Origin: an uncultured Lachnospiraceae bacterium
Lineage (GTDB): Bacteria > Bacillota > Clostridia > Lachnospirales > Lachnospiraceae
DNA length: 39,081 nucleotides
NCBI GenBank assembly: GCA_945913255.1
Contig: CAMEDC010000031.1
Coordinates: forward strand, 1-39,081
Reading direction: 5' to 3'
Position 1 is the stretch's first letter; the number at the start of each line of letters is the position of its first letter. Position numbers and translations under genes: made by a program. Positions 1 to 6,606 of this stretch are shown one piece after another. The notes beneath the pieces are model-generated. The model was not told where the DNA came from and ran no database searches. It was given only the letters and a program-made list of their open reading frames with translations.

Positions 1-47
1 AGTAATTATGTGGCTTTCAGCCACTTTCACGGCACGGCCGTGAATAA

Positions 48-314
48 TTCAGGCTCTATAGTGCGACACCTAATAACAATTATTATGATGAGGCATATTT
101 CCGCAGAGAGGCTTGGAGAGAATACTATTTTTACCCTGAAACAGGTTTCATAGCATACTATATGCCATTCTATTCCAAGAACACTACAGGCTTTATTACC
201 AATGTCATCAACGTAACCGCATCTTCTACACATGCAGAAGTACAGTTCCTTATTGACGAATTAAAGAAAACATACAACACCTTTATCAAACAGTTTGAGA
301 AAAAGGAGGCTTAA
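48..314 (+). CDS. Partial or frameshifted hypothetical protein, C-terminal part
   Basis: An open frame without a usable upstream start runs to the TAA at 312-314. It encodes an aromatic-rich stretch (for example NNNYYDEAYFRREAWREYY) followed by a lysine-rich amphipathic end. A stop at 45-47 closes this frame, while frame 1 is open from base 1 to about 177 and its first residues also look protein-like. One indel near 50-65 would join the two, so this is either a frameshifted gene or one truncated by the window edge. The first in-frame ATG (162) would give only about 50 residues and has no clear ribosome site. The stop lies just before the next ATG, and that gene's AAGGAGG sits inside this gene's last codons, so the two are translationally coupled. 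Function not recognised. Confidence 0.35.
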   Translation, partial: FRLYSATPNNNYYDEAYFRREAWREYYFYPETGFIAYYMPFYSKNTTGFITNVINVTASSTHAEVQFLIDELKKTYNTFIKQFEKKEA

Positions 315-315
315 C

Positions 316-501
316 ATGTGTAATCCAATCTTTGATTATGATGACGGAGATTTCATTTACCAGACTTCCGGTAATATGGGAATCGATTCTGACGGTGATT
401 TGCATATGCGAATGGGTGATAATATGTCGATGGACATGGACACCGGAGAACTACACTTCAACTCCGGTTGGAAAAATGATGATGACGATGATAATTTCTA
501 G
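316..501 (+). CDS. Small acidic hypothetical protein (61 aa)
   Basis: The ATG at 316 has a near-perfect AAGGAGG at 303-309, so I prefer it to an in-frame upstream ATG at 295. The protein starts MCNPIFDYDDGDF, is very rich in Asp, Met and Gly, and ends in a run of Asp (NDDDDDNF). No signal peptide or membrane segment is visible. The alternating D-G/D-S-D pattern could bind cations or mimic nucleic acid (anti-restriction proteins are similarly acidic), but that is only a thought. A terminator hairpin follows directly. It is translationally coupled to the preceding frame and convergent with the minus-strand operon. Family not recognised. Confidence 0.6.
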   Translation: MCNPIFDYDDGDFIYQTSGNMGIDSDGDLHMRMGDNMSMDMDTGELHFNSGWKNDDDDDNF

Positions 502-513
502 TACAGAGATAAA

Positions 514-534
514 GCCAGGACTTTTTGTCCTGGC
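514..534. terminator. Bidirectional terminator between convergent genes
   Basis: Perfect 8-bp stem GCCAGGAC/GTCCTGGC around a TTTTT loop, between the stop of the acidic protein (501) and the stop of the minus-strand operon (540). The T-rich flanks are modest on either strand. Confidence 0.7.
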
Positions 535-539
535 TCAAT

Positions 540-941
540 TTACATGCATCCACCCATGGTAAGAATAACTTTAGTATGCTTATAACCTTTATTCTTGCTA
601 CTGCATTCCATTACTATATAATAATCGTCATCATCTTCTGCTCTAACAACAATCCCCTGGGAATACTCAGTTTTCCAAAGCGGGCCCACACCATAATATG
701 GAGCCACAACTTCATTTGTTGGGTTAGGCATCTCATAACTAAAATTGTTTTTAAATAACCACGCATGATAGTTCTTCAACGCTGGCGGAGCTCCCATAAT
801 TTGAAAAGAAGTCATAATGGCAGTCTGAAACTGTAATTCTTCTTCAAGATTAATCACATATTTCTCAGTAGGATCTAGTTGATATTCACCATTATCATTA
901 TTTCTACTCTTATCTATATCATTCAACGATATCTTTTTCAT
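540..941 (-). CDS. Hypothetical protein, third gene of accessory operon (134 aa)
   Basis: I chose the ATG at 941 (MKKISLNDIDKSR) because it sits two bases past the TGA of the upstream nuclease gene and follows a GAGGAAGG ribosome site; the longer frame to 998 would run into that gene. The product is soluble, with a charged N-terminus, a Glu-rich segment (NLEEELQFQTAIM), an aromatic/Pro-rich centre and a C-terminal beta-rich stretch (DDDDYYIVMECSS). No known motif is seen. Tight coupling to the DUF4365 gene suggests a partner, for example an immunity, regulatory or adaptor subunit (inference). The terminator at 514-534 follows the stop. Confidence 0.6.
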   Translation of the reverse strand: MKKISLNDIDKSRNNDNGEYQLDPTEKYVINLEEELQFQTAIMTSFQIMGAPPALKNYHAWLFKNNFSYEMPNPTNEVVAPYYGVGPLWKTEYSQGIVVRAEDDDDYYIVMECSSKNKGYKHTKVILTMGGCM

Positions 942-942
942 A

Positions 943-1911
943 TCAGTTTCCTTCCTCGTTTGGTCTAGTACCCGCATAAGGTCGCGGTTGCGATACATAT
1001 TGATCTATCTTCAAAAATGATTCTCCCAATTCGTTTAAGCTTAATACAAGCATGTACTCTGCCACCTCTCCTGCATGATCTATATATCGCATAGGATCAA
1101 GTGATGCTCTGAACTCTTCAAATGAATCCCCTACTTCAATCCACTCATCCTCTTCTTTGTCATAATAGCAATGCAATTCACGCCATAGTGCCTCATCTAT
1201 TTCCTCGTAGTATTCATCATCAGCAATGAAATTTGCCCACGGAAATAATCTAGGAAAAACATCTGTATATACGGTATACGGAAACCAATATGGATAGGAA
1301 TACTTCTTAATTGAATTACCATCATCAACAATTAATTCGATTTCTCCTTTACCGCTACACTTATTAACCCATTCATTAGAATGAAGTTTTACTTGTCCTC
1401 CCTCCTGAATTATCTGCATAAATTTCTTTTGCGATAGCAGAAAATTGTAGTTTGTTATATGCTCCGGCAAATTTGTATATGTGAGCAATAACTTATTTGA
1501 GATATCATCCAAAAATACCTGATCTGTCGGGACGTTAACATAATATCCTTTTCCAGTTCCTCCACAGGTTTTTTGAATAGTATCAACCGACAATTTTTGC
1601 CAAATACACATATCATCTTTTGGATTATAAAGTACAACTATACAAGGCAAGGTATTAGTGGTCCAATAATTATACTGTCTGTCATCTATATCACGAAAAA
1701 CAACATAATCTCCTTTATTCTCTTTGAAATAGCTCTCCCCACTCTTTATTTGAAGAGCAAGAAGCTGTTGAACTTTGCCATCTGTATCCGTACGTTCCAT
1801 ATGAGCATCTATTCCTATATCATCAATAGGTTGTTCTCTAAACATCCACTCTGTTTTTGCAGCTATCAACGAACAATATGAAACGCCTATACGTTCTGTA
1901 GTATTTGCCAT
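943..1911 (-). CDS. DUF4365-type PD-(D/E)XK nuclease-like protein (322 aa)
   Basis: The N-terminal ~150 residues fit the DUF4365 pattern: an early ERIGVSYCSLIAAK helix, then DDIGIDAHMER, then LALQIKSG. The Asp of GIDAH and the Gln-x-Lys of QIKSG occupy the positions of the D...(D/E/Q)xK active site of restriction-endonuclease-like folds. The C-terminal ~170 residues are acidic (DDEYYEEIDEAL, YYDKEEDEWIEVGD) and have no assigned domain. The start has a GGGGGACAG site 8 bases upstream. It is the middle gene of a three-gene operon: 19 bases after the 271-aa gene and one base before the 134-aa gene. DUF4365 proteins occur widely in mobile and defence neighbourhoods, so a DNA-targeting role is plausible but unproven. 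Confidence 0.72.
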   Translation of the reverse strand: MANTTERIGVSYCSLIAAKTEWMFREQPIDDIGIDAHMERTDTDGKVQQLLALQIKSGESYFKENKGDYVVFRDIDDRQYNYWTTNTLPCIVVLYNPKDDMCIWQKLSVDTIQKTCGGTGKGYYVNVPTDQVFLDDISNKLLLTYTNLPEHITNYNFLLSQKKFMQIIQEGGQVKLHSNEWVNKCSGKGEIELIVDDGNSIKKYSYPYWFPYTVYTDVFPRLFPWANFIADDEYYEEIDEALWRELHCYYDKEEDEWIEVGDSFEEFRASLDPMRYIDHAGEVAEYMLVLSLNELGESFLKIDQYVSQPRPYAGTRPNEEGN

Positions 1912-1930
1912 TTTCTGTCCCCCAATTTAT

Positions 1931-2746
1931 CTATAAATCTATTTCTTCAGCATTAACAAACCAATCCCTCTTAATATCAGTGCTATCATCAAGGCGCAAT
2001 ATCAAGTTTTCATCACAAACAAAGCTTGCGTGCTTCCAATCTTTGTATGACCTAACTATAGCATTTATCAAAAATATAATAGTTTTTTCTATCTCTGATT
2101 CCGGTGGATTGGCTAAATCAAAAATCACTTCTGAAAGCGGAATTAAATATTCAATACAATAATACCTGCTATTATTGGAATAATCCGACACCATATTCTT
2201 TATCTCAAGAAATCTCCCTATATTGTCCACAAATTCAGGGCTCCATGAAAGTGAACGATAATATGACTGCATTTCCAAATGTGATCTAAACGCAAACCCA
2301 TTTACGCAATAATCTTGAGTATCAAAATATCCAAGCCGCGACTTAATATATGCCATATTACCAGGTCCTGCATAAAACTCGTCATCTAGCGTTTGTAAAG
2401 CCCCCTTGTAATACAGTTCCATATGGCCATTATGCTTCTTAAAAGTAACATCATATCTTTTAAAGAAGTCTGATAATGGTGTCTTGCAAAGCAACAGTCG
2501 CTCTAAGTTATTGTTTATTCTTAAATCTGTTCCATTTAACCGCCTAGTGAGATGAAACATCTGGATGTACTCCAAAGGAGAATCTATCCCGTAATCCTCT
2601 AAATACTTTTTTACCCAATCGTATGGGTCCTCGTCAACCGAATCAATTGTTTCAAATACTAGCTCAAGTTCTTCCTCTGTGACATTTAAAAATTCCATTA
2701 CTCCGTGTTTAAGCGACATCTGATCTCTTGTATCAATATATATCAT
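1931..2746 (-). CDS. Hypothetical protein, first gene of accessory operon (271 aa)
   Basis: Starts MIYIDTRDQMSLKHGV at 2746 with a GGGGG ribosome site at 2755-2759, directly after the U-run of an upstream hairpin. The protein is mainly acidic and alpha-helical early (VTEEELELVFETIDSVDEDPYDWVKKYLEDYG), then mixed and rich in Tyr/Phe, with no transmembrane segment. I recognise no family. The region around YFDTQDYCVNGFAFRS and RYYCIEYLIPLSEVI could be a mixed alpha/beta domain. As first gene of the operon with the DUF4365 nuclease it may be a sensor or targeting subunit (inference from context only). Confidence 0.6.
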   Translation of the reverse strand: MIYIDTRDQMSLKHGVMEFLNVTEEELELVFETIDSVDEDPYDWVKKYLEDYGIDSPLEYIQMFHLTRRLNGTDLRINNNLERLLLCKTPLSDFFKRYDVTFKKHNGHMELYYKGALQTLDDEFYAGPGNMAYIKSRLGYFDTQDYCVNGFAFRSHLEMQSYYRSLSWSPEFVDNIGRFLEIKNMVSDYSNNSRYYCIEYLIPLSEVIFDLANPPESEIEKTIIFLINAIVRSYKDWKHASFVCDENLILRLDDSTDIKRDWFVNAEEIDL

Positions 2747-2760
2747 TTACATATCCCCCG

Positions 2761-2806
2761 AAAAAAAAGCCTACACATCACCTACTCAGAGCAGGAATGC
2801 ATAGGC
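2761..2806 (-). terminator. Intrinsic terminator/attenuator in the leader of the accessory operon
   Basis: On the minus strand, arms GCCTATGCAT (2806-2797) and ATGTGTAGGC (2778-2769) pair over 10 bp with two G-U pairs and are followed at once by eight U (2768-2761), then the ribosome site and ATG of the 271-aa gene. A second dyad (CAATAATA/TATTATTG, 2806-2829) lies just upstream and shares the first base of the hairpin. This is either an attenuator for the operon or an insulator against read-through from the chromosome. Confidence 0.65.
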
Positions 2807-2902
2807 AATAATAGTAATTATTATTATTGTGATTAATTTCGCTAACCTGGGTCTCAATATAGCTTGTTACAAATGAAATAATGTTGATATTTTTTCTTGG
2901 TC

Positions 2903-2943
2903 TCCCGAATATCGAGTACCATACCGAGTACCACGGGAGTACC
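2903..2943. repeat. Three GAGTACC direct repeats with flanking inverted CTCCCG/CGGGAG
   Basis: GAGTACC occurs at 2914-2920, 2926-2932 and 2937-2943, spaced 12 and 11 bp. CTCCCG at 2903-2908 and CGGGAG at 2934-2939 form an inverted pair. Roughly helically phased short repeats at an element end resemble arm-type binding sites of tyrosine recombinases (inference). Confidence 0.5.
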
Positions 2944-3010
2944 ATTTTTCTATAAATTATAATAATTTATAACAAGTTACATACGAGATCAAATTTCCAC
3001 GAACCCAGTA

Positions 3011-3070
3011 TTCATGCGGTTTCATAGAGTTTTATGACTCTTTATGGAGATTCATGAAATAGGAGTTCAT
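3011..3070 (+). repeat. Five TTYAT repeats at exact 10-bp period at the element edge
   Basis: TTCAT/TTTAT begins at 3011, 3021, 3031, 3041 and 3051, with a further TTCAT at 3066. The period equals one helical turn, so a protein could bind one face. The array touches the point where the 3090 gene start loses its reading frame. Confidence 0.45.
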
Positions 3071-3090
3071 ATAACGATTCCTAGTTTCAT
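3067..3090 (-). pseudogene. Interrupted gene start (MKLGIVI then stop)
   Basis: A good ribosome site (CAAAGGAGA, 3105-3097) precedes an ATG at 3090 with 6-base spacing, but the frame reads only MKLGIVI before TGA. This is the pattern of a gene cut just inside its 5' end by an insertion. MKLGIVI resembles the start of DsrE-family proteins, but seven residues cannot identify a family. The rest of the gene should lie at the other end of the element, outside the window. Confidence 0.35.
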
Positions 3091-3325
3091 ATCTATTCTC
3101 CTTTGTGGGGACGTTTCTTTCGCTACGGTCAGTGCCCTTTGGCAAAAGCAGTGACCTTTGACACACAGTTTTTGCACGTTCCCCAGATATTCTCACGATC
3201 TCGCAAAAAGACAAGACGTATAAATGCTACCACAGAAATAAGAAAAACTCAATATTTTGCTTTTACTTTTTCAATTGCGCTTCATTTTTCTCCTAGGAAA
3301 ATAACTACTCGACTGAGTAAAAGAA

Positions 3326-3349
3326 ACGAGAGACTTTTCAGCCTCTCGT
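3326..3349 (-). terminator. Terminator of the ThuA-like gene
   Basis: On the minus strand ACGAGAG...CTCTCGT (7-bp stem) is followed by TTTCTTTT, starting 27 bases after the stop at 3376. Confidence 0.75.
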
Positions 3350-3375
3350 AATCAGCTTCATCATTCGGTCAATTT

Positions 3376-4047
3376 TTATTTTACCGTCCTGTCGGAACCG
3401 TCACAGGACTCATCAAAATAAATTGGATTCCCAACGCCCAGCCACTTCATACTGTTTTGAATCAGTTTCACATACGCAGCATTCTCAAACATCTCTGCGG
3501 TATGCCCCGGCGTCAGGAACACAAGTCTTCCGGCACCAATCTGTTTACACCAGCCCGCCGGATATTCCTTTCCTTGATAGAGATAGGTCATAAAAATCTC
3601 TTTGTCATCACATACCATATCAAACTGATACGGTTCTTCAAATAGCGTAAAATTACTGCATCCTTCTGTAATCGCATGTTTTTTCAGCAAAAAAGTGATA
3701 TCTTCCCGCTTCGGGTGTGTCAGGAATCTGGCTCCAGCCATCTCTTTCAGACGCTCTGTATTTTGAAAACTGATGCCGTTGTGAATCACCAGAATTGCCC
3801 CGCCGCCATTCACAAATGCCAGAATGGCATCTGCTCCTTCCTCAGAGAGCCTGCCATTCCATATATCCAGATAAGAAATCAGCCCCTGATAGCTTCCGCC
3901 TTTCAGTTCTAAAAGTTCCAATGTATTGTCCGTACAGTATAGTTCCATCTCCGGAAACATCTTTTCCAGGCATTCATCTACGCCTGTCAGCGGATGATAC
4001 ATAGCATCTTTATAATTTCCTATTACAAGAATCCTTTTTTTCTCCAT
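3376..4047 (-). CDS. ThuA-like domain protein (glutamine-amidotransferase-like fold)
   Basis: The 223-aa product fits the ThuA/trehalose-utilisation family across its length: an opening beta strand RILVIGNYKD, a central GGGAILVIHNGISFQ strand and turn, and the C-terminal GRLVFLTPGHTAEMFENAAYVKLIQNSMKWLG. The last segment, ending in a helix with Trp, is characteristic of the family. ThuA-like proteins are linked to sugar metabolism, but most are biochemically undefined and lack a confirmed class-I amidotransferase triad. The start has GGAAGG about 9 bases upstream. The SDR gene ends 60 bases upstream with no terminator between, so the two are probably co-transcribed and may act on one small polyol or sugar. 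Confidence 0.85.
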   Translation of the reverse strand: MEKKRILVIGNYKDAMYHPLTGVDECLEKMFPEMELYCTDNTLELLELKGGSYQGLISYLDIWNGRLSEEGADAILAFVNGGGAILVIHNGISFQNTERLKEMAGARFLTHPKREDITFLLKKHAITEGCSNFTLFEEPYQFDMVCDDKEIFMTYLYQGKEYPAGWCKQIGAGRLVFLTPGHTAEMFENAAYVKLIQNSMKWLGVGNPIYFDESCDGSDRTVK

Positions 4048-4107
4048 CTCTTCAGTCCTTCCTGCATTTTACCTTCCTGCCTAAGTCACGCCCGCATCAT
4101 CCAGCCA

Positions 4108-4830
4108 TCACCACGGGAGTTTTTTCCCACTGTAATCTAAATATACCGGTCTCTCTGTTATCGGAAGTTCCCCATCCAGAACCACTGACAGAATTCCCTT
4201 TGCCGCTTCCTCCGGAGTCAATTTTGCGGTCGTATCCAAATGCCCTCTCATATAGGTAGCCACGTGACCGGGATGCATGGCAATCACCCTTCCGCCCTGT
4301 TTTACCAGATTGTTATGTACCAACGCCGACTGCATATTATTTGCAGCCTTTGACATACAATAGCCAAACCACCCGACTCTTTCGCAATCAGCGATGCTTC
4401 CCGCCTCGGAAGAAATATTTATTACCGTTTTCTCCTTCCCCGCAAGCAAAAGAGGATAAAGCGCATTCGTAACACGCAGTGGCCCCAGAGAATTGACATT
4501 TATGACACGCAGCATTTCATCAAAATCCAGGTCTTCTCCCAGAACTTTTTTCATGTCACCCAGAATCCCCGCATTGTTAATCAGAAGGTCAATCTGCGGT
4601 ACCAGTTTTTTCACCGCAGATGCCATAGCGCTAACGCTTTCATCCGTTCCCACATTGCATTCAACCACTGCCATCCGACCGGCGTTTTCCACCTGCAAAC
4701 GGTCAATTGCATTCTCTGCAGGATTCACCCGTGCAGCCACTACAAAGTAACCGCGTTTCAGCAGTTCTTCTGCAAGAGCAAGACCGACTCCATGATCCGT
4801 TCCCGTAACAAAAGCATATTTTCCCGGCAT
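4108..4830 (-). CDS. Short-chain dehydrogenase/reductase (SDR) family protein
   Basis: Classical SDR of 240 aa. The N-terminus has the NAD(P)-binding glycine motif TGTDHGVG (usually TGxxxGxG), followed by the NNAG motif (LLINNAGILG), the catalytic Ser in VINISSEAGS, and the YCMSK active-site Tyr/Lys. The PG motif after the active site (AMHPGHVATYM) is also intact. I place the start at the ATG at 4830 (MPGKYAF): AAGGAGG is 7 bases away, while the ATG at 4836 is too close to it. Substrate unknown. It heads a likely two-gene unit with the ThuA-like gene. Confidence 0.88.
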   Translation of the reverse strand: MPGKYAFVTGTDHGVGLALAEELLKRGYFVVAARVNPAENAIDRLQVENAGRMAVVECNVGTDESVSAMASAVKKLVPQIDLLINNAGILGDMKKVLGEDLDFDEMLRVINVNSLGPLRVTNALYPLLLAGKEKTVINISSEAGSIADCERVGWFGYCMSKAANNMQSALVHNNLVKQGGRVIAMHPGHVATYMRGHLDTTAKLTPEEAAKGILSVVLDGELPITERPVYLDYSGKKLPW

Positions 4831-4857
4831 ATCCATTCCTCCTTAAGTATCAGACGG

Positions 4858-4911
4858 TAAAAAAGTAAAGGCATCTCAGCTCGGCGGTTGAACCGCCGAG
4901 CCGGGACGCCT
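4858..4911 (-). terminator. Strong terminator of the coiled-coil protein gene
   Basis: On the minus strand, an 8-bp GC-rich stem CTCGGCGG/CCGCCGAG (4900-4880), extended by outer GGC.TC/GA.GCC pairs, is followed by TTTACTTTTTT. It lies a few bases after the stop at 4918. Confidence 0.85.
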
Positions 4912-4917
4912 TGGCAC

Positions 4918-6366
4918 TCAAGCCTGTTCTGTAATTCTGTTCAAAATCGTTTCCAGTTCATCCAGTATTTCTTCTCTTTTACTGCACATACCGGTCACAC
5001 TGTTCAGCTGGCTTTCTATCCCGTTCAGCACGCCTTCCGATGCCTCAATGGGCACATCCTGCGTGGAAACCATATTGGAAGCGCAGGTAAACTGTGCATC
5101 CAATGCATGTAAGGCTGATAAAGCCGGCATTTCATCTGCAGTCTCATCAAAGCCTGCATTCAATCGAGATTTCTCATTCTCACTCACACGATATTGTTTG
5201 AGCAGTTCATTGTAGCGCATCTGCAAATCAAGGCGCCGTTCTGACAACTCCTCCTGACGAGTGGTAAGCTCTGTCTGCTTTTCTCTGTACTCTGTCAAAA
5301 GTTCTGCTAATTCTGCCCGATGTTCCGCCTGGTTTTTCCGCTGCTCCGCACTTTCTCTGTAGTGCTCTGCCATTTGCCGAGTGCTCTGCGCCAAATCTTT
5401 CGCCATTTGTTTTGCATTCACTGCAAAGCCCTGTGCTACCTGCTGTACATTTTCTGCAACTCCCTGTGCTGCCTGCTGCACATTCTCTGCCATTCCCTGC
5501 ATCATCTGACGATGCTGCGGAGACACAAACTGTCTCTTTCTGCTGCGAAGTACTTCCGTGGAATACTTGTCACCACCGTACATAGTAATATCAGGCCAAC
5601 CATCCTCAAATACCAGATTGTGACGCTGGGGTCTCCACTGAGCAAACTCATCCGGTTCATCTTCCCATTCTTTATAAAAAGTGGGGTCTTTAGCAGGCTT
5701 TATTGCCATAGGCGCATTGCCTGCTACAAATGAGAACCGGGTATCAACAGTCGGCTGTTCTGAAGCCGGAGTCACAAAAGGTATGGAATACAGTTCCCAC
5801 CCCTGCTTGTGCAGTAGCGGCTTAATATAGTTGCGATTCAATTTGTAAGTGCAACAGTCACCCGGATTGCCTGAATATGAAATCTGCAGCTGGCAGATTT
5901 CATTGTTCCTGTCATTCTCACCGCCGTTTAACCAAAAAACAAAGCAGTATTCCGTATCGGGAAGAAATGAGAAATGTCCGGTAGTTACTTTTGTATAAGC
6001 CTCATCCCAACCACCAAACATCAGACTTTCTATCAGACCTCCGTCAAAGTCATTGATATAACAACGTTCTACACTGGCCTGACTGTGGAATCCGGGCTGA
6101 CAGAATCCATTACCGTTATTGTACTGTGTGTTATACTGTGTCTGCTCATAAGACCATTCTCTGGGATTGAAATATATGTAATTCATTTGTTTTACCTCCG
6201 ATTGATTTATTTTATCATCGGACGGTTCTGTTTTCCCGGACAAACGAATGGTACAGTCGTCCAGAAAAAGCGCCCGTCCATTCTTCACCAGCCCCTTTGC
6301 CCTTTTCGGGTAAGTGGTACCTACATATGTTCCGTTTTCATCTGTTACCGTTACGTTTTTTGTCAT
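4918..6366 (-). CDS. Hypothetical coiled-coil protein with YPKRAKGLVKNGRA N-terminal motif (482 aa)
   Basis: Three parts are visible. Residues ~1-60 hold a short basic module (TYPKRAKGLVKNGRALFL) that I recall at the N-terminus of many uncharacterised clostridial proteins. Residues ~60-260 look like a beta-sandwich or carbohydrate-binding-type domain (GHFSFLPDTEYCFVFWLNGG, GWELYSIPFVTP). Residues ~285-410 are a long coiled coil with AENVQQ/AVNAKQ-type repeats and dense Glu/Gln/Arg. There is no signal peptide or membrane helix. The start has GAAAGGGG upstream. The initiation region is imperfectly duplicated 49 bp upstream. It is monocistronic, with its own terminator. Function unknown; a scaffold or nucleic-acid-associated role is possible. 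Confidence 0.75.
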   Translation of the reverse strand: MTKNVTVTDENGTYVGTTYPKRAKGLVKNGRALFLDDCTIRLSGKTEPSDDKINQSEVKQMNYIYFNPREWSYEQTQYNTQYNNGNGFCQPGFHSQASVERCYINDFDGGLIESLMFGGWDEAYTKVTTGHFSFLPDTEYCFVFWLNGGENDRNNEICQLQISYSGNPGDCCTYKLNRNYIKPLLHKQGWELYSIPFVTPASEQPTVDTRFSFVAGNAPMAIKPAKDPTFYKEWEDEPDEFAQWRPQRHNLVFEDGWPDITMYGGDKYSTEVLRSRKRQFVSPQHRQMMQGMAENVQQAAQGVAENVQQVAQGFAVNAKQMAKDLAQSTRQMAEHYRESAEQRKNQAEHRAELAELLTEYREKQTELTTRQEELSERRLDLQMRYNELLKQYRVSENEKSRLNAGFDETADEMPALSALHALDAQFTCASNMVSTQDVPIEASEGVLNGIESQLNSVTGMCSKREEILDELETILNRITEQA

Positions 6367-6428
6367 GGGTGTCTTCCCCTTTCACAGAAGTCTGCGGTAT
6401 GCTGTTTTTTATTATGGGTGCCGTCCCC
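6357..6428. repeat. Duplicated translation-initiation region of the coiled-coil gene
   Basis: 6357-6379 (the start codon and ribosome site of the 482-aa gene, minus strand) and 6406-6428 match at 19 of 23 bases. In the upstream copy the ATG has become ATA. The pattern suggests a small tandem duplication of the start region with loss of the outer start. A GAGTCC/GGACTC hairpin (6442-6457) lies just beyond. Confidence 0.5.
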
Positions 6429-6606
6429 TGAGCCGCAAATAGAGTCCAAGAGGACTCATGACATGATTATAACACCTTGAAAGTTCCGAGTACAAGAAGT
6501 TTATATTTATTTCATATATTCTGATTGAAACTCCCACTGTCAGCGAACCACATAGTATGCTATGATAAATATTATAAAACACTTACATTATTATGGAGGG
6601 GATATC

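Larger units (their letters stand above)
2747..3375. other. Gene-free junction between accessory element and core chromosome
   Basis: No intact gene. From left to right it holds the operon leader hairpin, AT-rich DNA, GAGTACC repeats (2914-2943), a 10-bp-period TTYAT array (3011-3055), a 7-codon gene start (3090 down), an inverted repeat GGTCAGTGC/GCAGTGACC with one mismatch (3127-3156) upstream of that start, and the terminator of the ThuA-like gene. I read the segment around 3000-3070 as the end of an integrated element. Confidence 0.5.

Noticed and set aside
4880..4900. GC-rich perfect palindrome considered as a mobile-element end or protein-binding site
   Set aside because: The T-run on the minus strand right after the gene at 4918 fits a simple intrinsic terminator.
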